Assembly: GCA_030035585.1 (NCBI GenBank)
Contig: CM057481.1
Coordinates: forward strand, 53,825,128 to 53,889,127
From: Dugong dugon
Lineage: Eukaryota; Chordata; Mammalia; Sirenia; Dugongidae
Direction: 5' to 3'
DNA: 64,000 bases
Positions 54,763 to 64,000 of this stretch are shown piece after piece; position 1 is the stretch's first letter; every line of letters starts with the position of its first letter. Below the pieces are notes generated by a model. It ran no database searches, was not told where the DNA came from, and saw only the letters and a program-made list of their open reading frames with translations. The position numbers and the translations under genes are program-made.

Positions 54763-55541
54763 AGGTCATGGAAGCTTCATAGACACATCCCAACTCACTG
54801 AGGGAACAAATTACTAGGCTGAGGGCTGGGAACCATGGTCTCAGGGGACATCTAGCTCATTTGGCATAACACAGTTCATAAAGAAAACGTTCTACATCCT
54901 CCTTTGGTGAGTAGCATCTGGGGTCTTAAAAGCTTGTGAGCGGCCATCTAAGATATTCCACTGGTCTCACCCTATCTGGAGCAAAGGAGAATGAAGAAAA
55001 CCAAAGACACAAGGGAAAAATTAGTCCAAAGGACTAATGGACCACAACTACCACAGCCTTCACCAGAACGAGTCCAGCACAAATAGATGCTACCCGGCTA
55101 CCACCACCCACTGGCCTGACAGAGATTATAATAGAGAGTCCTGGATAGAGCTGGAGGAAAATATAGAACAAAATTATACCTCACAAAAAAAGACCAGACC
55201 TACTGGTCTGGCAGAGACAGCAGAAACCCCAAGAGTATGGCCCCCAGACTCCCCTTTAACTTAGTAAGAAGTCACTCCTGAGGTTCACCCTTTAGCCAAA
55301 GATTAGACAGCCTAATAAAGCAAAGCGAGACGAAATGGGCACACCAGCCCAGTGGCAAGGACTAGAAAGCAGGAGGGGACAGGAAAGCTGGTAATGGGGA
55401 ACCCAAGGTTGAGAAAGGGAGAGTGTTGACATGTTTTGGGGTTGGCAACCAATGTCACAAAACAATATCTGTATTAATTGTTCAATGAGAAAGTAATCTG
55501 CTCTGTAAACCTTCATCTAAAGTACAAAAAAAAAAAAAAAA
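54763..55541 (+). mobile_element. L1 3' UTR-only insertion with 14-bp target duplication
   Basis: It contains only the 3' UTR of the same L1 type as 15389-23842: gtctcaggggacatctagct, gagtagcatctggggtctta, gaagaaaaccaaagacacaa and ctgtaaaccttcatctaaag, then a poly(A) of 16 (55526-55541). Flanks gatgattgcagtct (54749-54762, 55542-55555) are identical. Frames 55037-55264 and 55292-55516 are UTR noise. Confidence 0.95.
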
Positions 55542-55559
55542 GATGATTGCAGTCTCACT

Positions 55560-56180
55560 TACTCTCCACAAATTCTATACACTGCTGCCAATTTAAATTT
55601 GCTAAAGAAAATGACCTTGGATGTATTCCAATCCTTCAAAGTCAAAGCCCACCCCAGCTCCCTACACTATGCCCAAAAACTGGAAGCAAGCTATTTTGCT
55701 ATTTATGGTCTTCCATATTCTTGCCCTAAACTGCCCTTTTAAATCTCTTCCACTTACTTTAGACACATTAATTTTTACTTTGTTTTGCTTTTGTCTCTGA
55801 TCATTCCATGTACCTTCCAAACCTTATCCTTCTGCTTTTGCCATTCTCTTTGCCTAAAACAGAGTCCCTGGGTGGCACGAATGGCTAAGCAGTCAACTTT
55901 TAACTGAAAGATTGACAATTCGAACCCACCCAGAGGCATCTCAGAAGAAAGACCTGGCAACCTGCTTCCAATAGGTCACAGTCTTTAAAACCCTAAGGAA
56001 CACAGTTCTACTCTGCACACATAGTGTCACTCTGAGTTGGAATCAACTCAATGGCAACTGGTTTGCTTTTGGGTCTTGTTGTCTATAGTGATTTTGCTAT
56101 CACTCATACTTATCAGAATTCCTCTTATCCCTGAAGATTCAGCTCAAATAACACACTAAGACTTCTTCTCTCAAATCTAG
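55560..56180 (+). mobile_element. L2 LINE remnant split by AfroSINE
   Basis: Left part 55560-55861 (attccatgtaccttccaaac, ttttgccattctctttgcct). Right part 56077-56180 (attcctcttatccctgaaga, ttcagctcaaataacacact). The order matches the L2 3' region. Confidence 0.55.
55862..56076 (+). mobile_element. AfroSINE, full length
   Basis: agagtccctgggtggcacga, attcgaacccacccagaggc, aagaaagacctggcaacctg, and the tail aatcaactcaatggcaactg. Older subtype. Confidence 0.93.
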
Positions 56181-56183
56181 TTG

Positions 56184-56313
56184 TTCTTATTGTTGTTAGA
56201 TGTCTTGGAGTTGGTTCCAGCTCATTATGACCCAATGTACAACAAAACAAAACACTGCCGTGTCCTCACAATTGTTGCTACGTTTGAGCTCATTGTTGCA
56301 GCCACTGTGTCAT
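56184..56313 (-). mobile_element. RTE LINE 3' tail
   Basis: ttgttgttagatgtcttgga, gacccaatgtacaacaaaac and gctcattgttgcagccactg. Short, 5' truncated. Confidence 0.8.
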
Positions 56314-56732
56314 AGAGTTTTGGAACCATAAATTTGGCACTTATATTTCATTTTAAAAATACTTTCTGTTAATTGAAGCAAATGAGGAGGAGAGGTGAGG
56401 GGTTAGTAAGAGATGACCCAAAATTTGGTTAAAAGAAAATGGGTAAGTTTGAGTTGTACAGGATCATGGTTAAGTAGGTCCCTGGGAGTTACTTACCTCC
56501 AAACAGGTCTTGGTAATTCCACAGGAAGTATATGGCAGAAGAAGTCAAGGCTTAAGGCAGGCCTGCTTTGGGGCTAGGGTAAGAGTGAGGTGGCGAGCTG
56601 GATGCAGGGGAAGTTGGATGAAGCAGCCAACTAGATGAGGTTTCAGTAGAGAAGTTGGAGGAATGTGTACAACCTAGATTCTTGCTGACTTTCAACCTTG
56701 GCTCACTGTGTACTTAACTCCTCAGTAACTAA
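56314..56732. other. Unassigned DNA
   Basis: No gene or repeat recognised. Confidence 0.4.
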
Positions 56733-56929
56733 CAGGGGTCAACAAATATTTTCTGTAAGGGTCAGATAGTAAATATTTTGGTCAAACTTTCTATGGTGCA
56801 ACTAGTCAACTCTGCTGTTTTAACACAAAAGCAGCCATAGACAATACTGCGCATGGCTGTGTTCCAATAAAACTTTACTTATAAAAACTGGAGGCAGGTT
56901 GGACTTGGGCCATAGTTTTCTGACCCCTG
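56733..56929 (+). mobile_element. MER5A-like hAT element
   Basis: caggggtcaacaaatatttt to gttttctgacccctg, with perfect terminal CAGGGGTC / GACCCCTG. The interior cagatagtaaatattttggt, aaagcagccatagacaatac and gttccaataaaactttactt is that of a well-known non-autonomous hAT. No clean 8-bp target duplication is visible. Confidence 0.85.
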
Positions 56930-57110
56930 AACTAGAATCTTTATAAACAAATGTAGGCCTTTGAGGACAGGGCTGTGTCCCTCCTCTACACCTCTAACTT
57001 CCAGTATAGTTCTGATGTATTTTAGGCATACAATAAAGATATATTTTTCATTAAGGGTGAAGATTATTTTCTGCATAGCACATCTCATTTATAATATATA
57101 CCTGTTAATC

Positions 57111-57164
57111 CATGCCATATTTGTGTTGACAAATTTTTCTCCCATGCCATATTTGTGTTGACAA
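57111..57164. repeat. Short tandem duplication, period 32
   Basis: A 22-bp unit beginning catgccatatttgtgttgac (57111-57132) recurs exactly at 57143-57164. Confidence 0.9.
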
Positions 57165-57240
57165 GTACTATTTTGGGGGTGACAATTTTACTTTCCAATA
57201 TGTTCTCCTTAGTACATTATCTTAAAAGAGCTGAAAAGAA

Positions 57241-58370
57241 GATTTCAAAGTGTGGCTCCAGAAGACAAAGTAAAATATTATAATGAAATATGCAAAGACC
57301 TGGAGTGAGAAACCAAAAGGGAAGGACATGCTTGGCATCGCTCAAGCTGAAAGAATTGAAGAAAAAATTCAAGCCTCAAGTTGCAATATAGAAGGTTTCT
57401 GCAGGCAAAATATTGAAAGATGCAAGAAGCATCAAAAGAAGATGGAAGGAATACACAGAGTCACTGTACCAAAAAGAATTGGTCGACATTCAAGCATTTC
57501 AGTAAGTAGCATATGGTCAAGAACTGATGGTACTGAATGAAGAAGTCCAAGCTACACTGAAGGTACTGGTGAAAAACAAGGCTTTAGGAATTGACGGAAT
57601 GCCAATTAAGACGTTTCAACAAATGGCTACAGCACTGGAGGTGCTCACTCATCTATGCTAAGAAATTTGGAAGACACCTACCTGCCCAACCAACTGGAAG
57701 ATATCCATATTTGTGCCCATTCCAAAGAAAGGTGATCCAACAGAATGTAGAAATTATTGAACAATATCATTAATATCACAAACAAGTAAAATTTTGCTGA
57801 AGATAATTCAAAAAAGGTCACAGTAGTACATTGACAGGGAACTGCCAGAAATTCAAGCTAGATTCAGAAGAGGACGTGGAACAAGACATGTCATTGCTGA
57901 TGTCAAATGGATCCTAGTTGAAAACAGAGAATACCAGAAATATGTGTACCTGTGTTTTATTGACTACACAAAGTCATTTGACTGTGTGAATCATAACTAA
58001 TTATGAATAACATTGCAAAGAATGGAAATTCCAGAACACTTAATTGTGCTCATGAGGAACTTGTACATAGACCAAGAGGCAGTCATTCAGACAGAACAGG
58101 GGGATACTGTGTGGTTTAAAATCAGGAAAGGTGTGCATCGGTGTTGTATCATTTGATCACACTTATTCAATCTGTATGCTGGACAAATAATCCTAGAAGC
58201 TGGACCATATGAAGAAGAATGCAGCATTAAGATTGGAGGAAGACTCATTAACAACTTGCCATACGCAGATGACACAAACTTGCTTGCTGAAAACGAAGAG
58301 GACATGAAGCACTTACTGATGGATATCAAAGACTACAGCTTTCACTATAATTACACCTCAATATAAAGAA
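57241..58370 (+). pseudogene. RTE reverse transcriptase, broken
   Basis: Collinear with 43253-44460 but more decayed. The frame 57283-57540 contains the KDMLGIAQAERIEEKIQASS region. Other fragments can be followed in shifting frames, including the DNA for the YADD box (catacgcagatgacacaaac, about 58260, which gives YADD with a changed preceding residue). Stops are frequent. Confidence 0.8.
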
Positions 58371-58526
58371 AACAAAAATCCTCACAACTGGACCAATAAG
58401 CAACATCATGATAAAAAGAGAAAATATTGAAGTTGTCAAGGGTTTCATTTTACTTGGATCCACAGTCAATGTCCATGGAAGCATCAGCCAAGAAATCAAA
58501 TGACAAAATATTCTCAATAAAATAAG

Positions 58527-59025
58527 TGTCATGGATTGAACTATGACCCCCGAAAATGTGTGTATCAGTTTGTCTGGGCCATTCTGTATTGTGTGATTGT
58601 CCTCCATTTTATGATTGTAGTTTTATGTTGAAGAAGATTAGGGTGGGATTGTAACACCCTTACTAAAGTCACATCCCTGATCCAATGTAAAGGGAGTTTC
58701 CCTGGGGTGTGGCCTGCACCACCTTTTATCTTACAAGAGATAAAAGGAAAGGGAAGCAAGCAGAGAGTGGGGGACCTCATACCACCAAGAAAACAGTGCC
58801 AGGAGCAGAGCATGTCCTTTGGACCTGAGATCCCTGCGTGGAGAAGCTCCTAGTCTGCGGGAACACTGAAGAGAAGAAGGCCGACAGTGAGAGAAAGCCT
58901 TCCCCTGGAGCTGATGCCTTGAATTCGGACTTTTAGCCTACTTTACTGTAAGGAAATAAATTTCTCTTTGTTAAAACCATCCACTTGTGGTATTTCTGTT
59001 ATAGGAGCATTAGATAACTAAGACA
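58527..59025 (+). mobile_element. Solo LTR, ERVL/MaLR-like, 499 bp, sense
   Basis: It begins tgtcatggattgaactatga and ends gataactaagaca. Flanks are ataag (58522-58526) and atagg (59026-59030). It contains a possible TATA-like agataaaagg (58738) and an AATAAA-type signal ggaaataaatttc (58951), as expected for U3 and R. This is the reference orientation for the family. Confidence 0.9.
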
Positions 59026-59029
59026 ATAG

Positions 59030-61043
59030 GTATAGAAGGGAAATCCCTCAAATAATAAAGGACATCTGTACAAAACCAACAGCCAACATTATTCTTAACA
59101 GAGAGAGGTTGAAAACGTTCCACCTGAGAACAGGAACAAGACACTACTCCTATTTAACATTGTGCTGGAAGTACTAGCTAGAGCAATAAGGCAAGAAAAA
59201 AAATAAAGGGCATCCAAACTGGTAAAGAAGAAGTACAACTATCCGTATCTGCAGATGATATGATACTATCCATAGAGAACCCAAAAGACTCCATGAGAAA
59301 ACTCCTGGAACTAACAGAAAGATTCAGCAAAGTAGCAGGATATAAGATAAACATATAAAAATCAGCTGGATTCCTATACACCAATAAAGAGAACTACGAA
59401 AAGGAAATCAGGAAAGCAATACCATTTATAATAGCCCTTTAAAAAATAAAATACTTAGGAATAAATCCAACCAGGGACATAAAAGACCTATACAAAGAAA
59501 ATCACAAAATACTACTGCAAGAAACCAAAAGAGACCTACATAAATGGAAAAACATATTATGCTCATGGATAGGTAGACTAAACATTGTGAAAATATCAAT
59601 TCTAAATAAATAAAGCAATCTACAAATACAATGCAATCTCTATGCAAATACCAACAGCATTCTTTAAAGAGATGGGAAAACTAATCGTTAACCTTATATG
59701 AAAAGGAAAGAGTCTCCGAATAAGTAAAGCACTATTGAAGAGGAAGAATAAAATAGGAGGCCTTGCACTACCTGACCTCAGAACCTACTATACAGCTATG
59801 GTGGTCAAAACAGCCTGGTACTAATACAATGACAGACACATTGACTAATGGAACAGAAATGAGAACCCACATGTAAATCCATCCACCACAGTCACCTGAT
59901 CTTCAACAAGGGCTCAAGTCCATCAAATGGGGAAAAGATGGTCTTTTTAACAAATAGTGCTGGCAAAACTGGATGCCCATCTGTAAAAAAGTTAACGGAA
60001 CCCATACCTCACACCATACACAAAAACTAATTTAAAATGGATCGAAGACCTGAGTTAAAACCAAAATCTACAAAGATCATAGAAGAAAAAATAGAGTCAA
60101 CGTTAGAGGCCCTAATATGTAACATAAATAGCATACAAACCATAACTAACAATACACAAAAACCAGAAGATAAGCTAGATGATAAGCTAGATAACTGGGA
60201 TCTTCTAAAAATTTAACATTTACGCACATCAAAAGACTTCACCAAAAGGGTAAAAAGAGAACCTACCAACTAGGAAAAAATTTTTGGCTATGACTAATTG
60301 GACAAAAATCTAATCCCTAAAATCTGTAGGAAAATCCAACACCTCTACAACAAAAAGACAATCCAATTAAAAAATTGGCAAAGAATATGAACAGACACTT
60401 CACCACAGAAGACATCAAGCGGTTAACTGATACATGAGGAAATGCTCACAATCACTAGCCATTAGAAAAATGCAAATCAAACCCACAATGAGATACCATC
60501 TCACCCAACATTACTGGCATGAATCAAAAAAACAGAAAATAACAAATGTTGGAGAGGCTGAGGGGAGATTGGAACTCTTACACACTGCTGGTGGGAATGC
60601 AAAACGGTACAACCATTTTGGAAAACAACGTGGCACTTCCTTAAAAAGCTAGAAGTAGAAATACCATATGACCCAGCTATCCCACTGCTAGGAATATATG
60701 CTAGAGAAATAAGAGCCATCACACATACTGACATATGCATACCCATGTTCATTGGAGCATTAGTAACAATAGCAAAAAGATGGAAAAAACCTAAGTGCTC
60801 ATTAACAGATGAATGGATAAATGAACTATGGTACATACACACAATGAAATACTAAGCAACACTAAAGCATAATGATGCATCTGCACCACATTCACAACAT
60901 GGATGAATTTGGAGGACATTATGCTGAGTGAAATAAGTTGATCACAAAATGACAAATACTGCATGAGAACACTATTATAAAAACTCATGAAAAGGTTTAC
61001 ACACAGAAAGAATCAATATCTGATAGTTACAAGGGAGGGTAGG
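59030..61043 (+). pseudogene. L1 ORF2 C-terminal half, broken
   Basis: The DNA around 59240-59290 encodes a reverse-transcriptase box of the form [15 protein letters not shown], with ADD kept. The post-RT segment follows (IRKAIPFIIAL and [17 protein letters not shown] in the sense frame near 59410-59535). The frame 60434-60652 carries the C-terminal [20 protein letters not shown]. Multiple stops and frameshifts are present. Confidence 0.8.
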
Positions 61044-61048
61044 GGTAG

Positions 61049-61554
61049 TGTCTTAGTCATCTAGTGCTGCTATAACAGCAGTACCACAGGTGGATGGCTT
61101 CAACAAAGAGAAATTTATTCTGTCACAGTCCAGTAGGCTAGAAGTCTGAATTCAGGGCACAGGCTCCACGGAAAGGCTTTCTCTCTCTGTCAGCTCTGGA
61201 GGAAGGTCATCAGTCTTCCTTTGGTCTGGGAGCATCTCAGCACAGGCACCTCAGGTCCAAAGGATGTGCTCTGCTCCCGGCACTTCTTTCTTGGTGGTAT
61301 GAGGTCCTCATGTCTCTCTGCTTTACTTCTCTTTTTTATATCCCAAAAGAGATTGGCTTAAGACACTATCTAATCTTGTAGATTTCATCAATATAACTGC
61401 TGCTAATCTATCTTATTACATCATAGTGATAGGATTTACAACACATAGGGAAATCACATCAGATTACAAAATGGTAAACAGTCATACAATACTGAGAATC
61501 ATGACCTAGCCAAGTTGACAGATATTTTTGGAGGACACAATTCAATCCATGACA
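61049..61554 (-). mobile_element. Solo LTR, ERVL/MaLR-like, 506 bp, antisense
   Basis: Same family as 58527-59025, opposite orientation, in the same L1. It begins tgtcttagtcatctagtgct and ends caattcaatccatgaca. Flanks ggtag (61044-61048) and ggtgg (61555-61559). Confidence 0.9.
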
Positions 61555-61559
61555 GGTGG

Positions 61560-62429
61560 GGAGGGAAAAACAGTAACTAGACAATAGATAAGTGGCAACT
61601 GTGGTAAAGGGCAAGACAGTACACAGTACTGGGGAAGTCACCACAACTTGACCAAGGCAAGGTCATGGAAGCTTCATAGACACCTCCAAACTCCCTGAGC
61701 ATCCAACTTAAAGAGCTGGGGACCATGGTCTCAGTGGACATCTAGCTCAATAGTCATTACATAGTTTATAAAGAAAATGTTCTACATCCTACTTTGGTGA
61801 GTAGCGTCTCGGGTCTTAAAAGCCTATGAGTGGCCATCTAAGATACTCTACTGGTCTCACCCAATTGGAGCAACGGAGAATGAAGAAAACCAAAGACACA
61901 AGGGAAAGATTAGTCTAAAGGACCAATGGACCTCAACCACCACAACCTCCACCAGACTGCATCCAGCACAACTAGATGATACCAAGCTACCACCACCCAC
62001 AACTCTGACAGGGAACACAATAGAGGGTCCTGGACAGAGCTGGAGAAAAATGTAAAACAATATTCTAACTCACAAAAAAAGACCAGACTTACTAGTCTGA
62101 CAGAGATTGGAGGAATCCTGAGAGTATGGCCCCCAGACTCTCTCTTAACTCAGTACTGAAGTCACTCCTGAGGTTTTCTCTTCAACCAAAGATCAGACAG
62201 GTCCATAAAACAAAATGAGACTAAATGGGCACACGAGCCTGGGGGCAAGGACAGAAGGCAGGCGGGGACAGGAAAGCTGGTAATGGAGAACCTAAGGTTG
62301 AGAAGGGGAGAGTGTTGACATGTTGTAGGGTTGGCAACCAATATCACAAAACAATATGTGCATTAATTGTTTAATGAGAAACTAATTTGCTCTGTAAACC
62401 TTCATCTAAAGCATAATAAAAAAAAAAAA
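61560..62429 (+). mobile_element. L1 3' UTR
   Basis: The same UTR as 54763-55541 with similar block order (gtctcagtggacatctagct, gagtagcgtctcgggtctta, ctgtaaaccttcatctaaag) and a poly(A). Frames on the minus strand (61857-62060, 62162-62347) are UTR noise. Confidence 0.9.
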
Positions 62430-62944
62430 AAGAAATCAAATGACGTATTGCGCTGGGCAAATACATCTGCTTTAAAGTGCACCTGACCCAAGCCGTGATA
62501 TTTTCAATCACCTCATATGCATACGAAACCTGGGCAATGAATAAGGAAGACTGAAGAACAGATGCTTTTGGATTATGGTATTGGCAAAGAATATTGAATA
62601 TACCATGGACTGCCAGAAGAACGAACAAATTTGTCTTGGAAGAAGTACAGCCAGAGTGCTCACTGGAAGCAAGGATTGTGAGACTTCATCTCATGTATTC
62701 TGGACATGTTATCAGGAGGGACCAGTCCCTGGAGAAAGACATTATGCTTTGTAAGGTAGAGCGTCAGTAGAAAAGAGGAAGACCCTCAATGAGATGGATT
62801 GACATGGTGGCCGCAACAATGGCTCAAACATAGCAACGATCATGAAGCTGGAAAGGGATCAGAGAGTGTTTCATTCTGCTGTGCACAGGGTTGCTATGAA
62901 TTGGAAATGACTTGTCAGTACTTAACAACCTACTAGTACATTAA

Positions 62945-63342
62945 CTGAATATTTCCTTGGTTCAAAATAATATAATTATTTCTATTTGAGTTTCTTAAAA
63001 TTGCTTCTTCTACTTAGCTTAATTTCCAAAGACTCTGAAAAATAAATGAACCTTATTTATTAACTTATAAAAAGGCACAAAAGACTGTCAATTTATGTGC
63101 CATCTCCCGCTGATTGGTGCTTGTTGCCTATAATTTTCTAATGACATGAATTTTGAAGTTGCTAGTCCCAGGAATTGGAAAGCAGTGCTTGACTCATGTT
63201 GTCTGCTACAGGTGAGTATAGAAAGTAGTGGTGACGGCATTCAGATCACAGAGCTGGCATCCTTGATCCAAATAGTACAAAAAAATTCTATTATATGTAT
63301 ATATATTTTTTCTGCAGGTACATGTTTATGTTTGATACACAC
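62945..63342. other. Unassigned DNA
   Basis: No gene or repeat recognised. Confidence 0.4.
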
Positions 63343-63754
63343 TGTCTCAGTTATCTAGTGCTACTATAACAGAAATACTACAAGTGGATGGCTTTAACAA
63401 ATAGAAATTTATTCCCTCACAGTTTATGAGGCTGGAAGTTGGAATTCAGGATTCCGGCTTTAGGGGAAGGCTTTCTCTCTCTGAGGCTCTAGGGGAATGT
63501 CCTTGTCTCTTCAGCTTCTGTTTCTTGGTTCTTTGGAGATCTCCATGTGGCTTGGCATCTGTCTTCCCCCATCGCTGTTTCCTTAATCTGCTCCTTTTAT
63601 ATCTTGTAAGAGATTGACTCAAGACACACCTTACACTAATACTGTCTCATTCACATAACAAAGACAACTCATTCTCAATTGGCATTATAACCACAGGTAT
63701 AGAGGTTACGATTTACAACGCATATTTTGGGGGGACACAATTCAATTCATAACA
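63343..63754 (-). mobile_element. Solo LTR, ERVL/MaLR-like, 412 bp
   Basis: tgtctcagttatctagtgct to caattcaattcataaca. Same family but shorter, with a deleted central portion and a different gcttctgtttcttggttctt region, so possibly a distinct subfamily. Flanks cacac (63338-63342) and catac (63755-63759). Confidence 0.82.
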
Positions 63755-64000
63755 CATACTAAATCATCAGGTGGGGTATCTGGAAGGCACAGAGATGGGA
63801 GACTATTTTTCTTTTTTCTTTGGGAACTTAAGTATTTTTTAGTTTTTCTACAATGGAAAAGATATTACTTTTGTGGTTTCTGCTTCTGGTAGCATGGCGA
63901 GCTATATACCCTGAAGGACCTTTCTGCTACAATACAACTCAGATCCTAAATAATCTATATCACATGTATTTTTTAATGCATTGCTGGACTCTCAGGGAAG
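63755..64000. other. Unassigned DNA at window edge
   Basis: No family recognised. A repeat beginning near 63880 may continue beyond the window. Confidence 0.35.

Larger units (their letters stand above)
58505..62429 (+). mobile_element. L1 LINE, 5' truncated, carrying two LTRs
   Basis: Begins inside the ORF2 reverse transcriptase and runs through the C-terminal domain and 3' UTR to a poly(A). Flanks aagaaatcaaatgac (58490-58504, 62430-62444) are identical 15-mers within RTE sequence. LTRs at 58527-59025 and 61049-61554 interrupt it. Excluding them the L1 is about 2.9 kb. Confidence 0.95.
57221..62933 (+). mobile_element. RTE LINE interrupted by L1
   Basis: RTE parts are 57221-58504 and 62445-62933, together about 1.8 kb. 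The 3' end is gcacagggttgctatgaatt to cagtacttaacaacctac. Flanks tagtacattat (57210-57220) and tagtacattaa (62934-62944) match at 10 of 11. It contains the L1 at 58505-62429. Confidence 0.92.

Noticed and set aside
1..64000. CRISPR array, operon, phage or bacterial defence system
   Set aside because: The sequence is mammalian. No regularly spaced direct repeats, bacterial-style gene packing or ribosome-binding sites occur.

Overview
This is a mammalian, non-coding, repeat-dominated stretch of nuclear DNA from an afrotherian, most likely an elephant or another paenungulate. The diagnosis rests on about twenty copies of the tRNA-derived AfroSINE (head ggagccctggtggcgcagtgg-like, tail ending in a gacggcaa-type motif) and on at least eight copies of an RTE (BovB-clade) LINE that carries the same 3' tail and ends in caacaacaa. 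Repeat families were recognised by eye from remembered consensus features. No database was searched, so family names are assignments of kind and not measured matches.

I find no protein-coding gene, no exon with credible splice context, no CpG island, no functional tRNA or rRNA gene and no CRISPR array. Every long open frame (up to 302 codons) that I can interpret is a piece of a decayed retrotransposon reverse transcriptase, endonuclease or ORF1, or lies inside an LTR or SINE.

Layout. 1-9.4 kb: mostly unassigned DNA with old L2, L1M-like and hAT remnants plus scattered AfroSINEs. 9.5-11.8 kb: MIR broken by AfroSINE and RTE, then a 1.9 kb antisense RTE. 14.2-15.3 kb: a MaLR-type LTR split by an RTE. 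15.4-23.8 kb: an antisense L1 that reaches its true 5' end and is bounded by a near-perfect 15-bp target duplication, but contains a second copy of its own 3' region. 24-26.5 kb: L2, a hAT element, and an LTR inserted into a tRNA-Gly-headed SINE. 31.8-32.5 kb: an LTR carrying both a SINE and a small inverted-repeat element. 34-36.5 kb: a tRNA-Gly SINE and two LTRs. 36.5-38.5 kb: an old L1/HAL1-like ORF1 interrupted by RTE. 43.1-45.2 kb: RTE inside AfroSINE. 46.8-47.6 kb: Tigger-type element followed by a tail-to-tail AfroSINE pair. 48.5-49.7 kb: LTR with SINE inside. 50.9-51.4 kb: two AfroSINEs at one target. 52-53.4 kb: L2 ORF remnant and LTR. 54.5-55.6 kb: L1 3' UTR inside MIR. 57.2-62.9 kb: RTE containing L1 containing two LTRs. 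63.3-63.8 kb: another LTR.

The biology is therefore that of LINE-driven retrotransposition: RTE supplies the machinery that AfroSINE and probably the tRNA-Gly SINE borrow through the shared 3' tail, L1 supplies the long insertions, and ERVL/MaLR-like solo LTRs punctuate both. Nested insertions give a relative age order (L2/MIR/hAT, then RTE, then L1, then the youngest LTRs). I see no evidence of a new gene system. The most unusual objects are the internally duplicated L1, the tRNA-Gly SINE, the 75-bp RTE fragment duplicated without its tail, and the inverted-repeat element at 32.1 kb.
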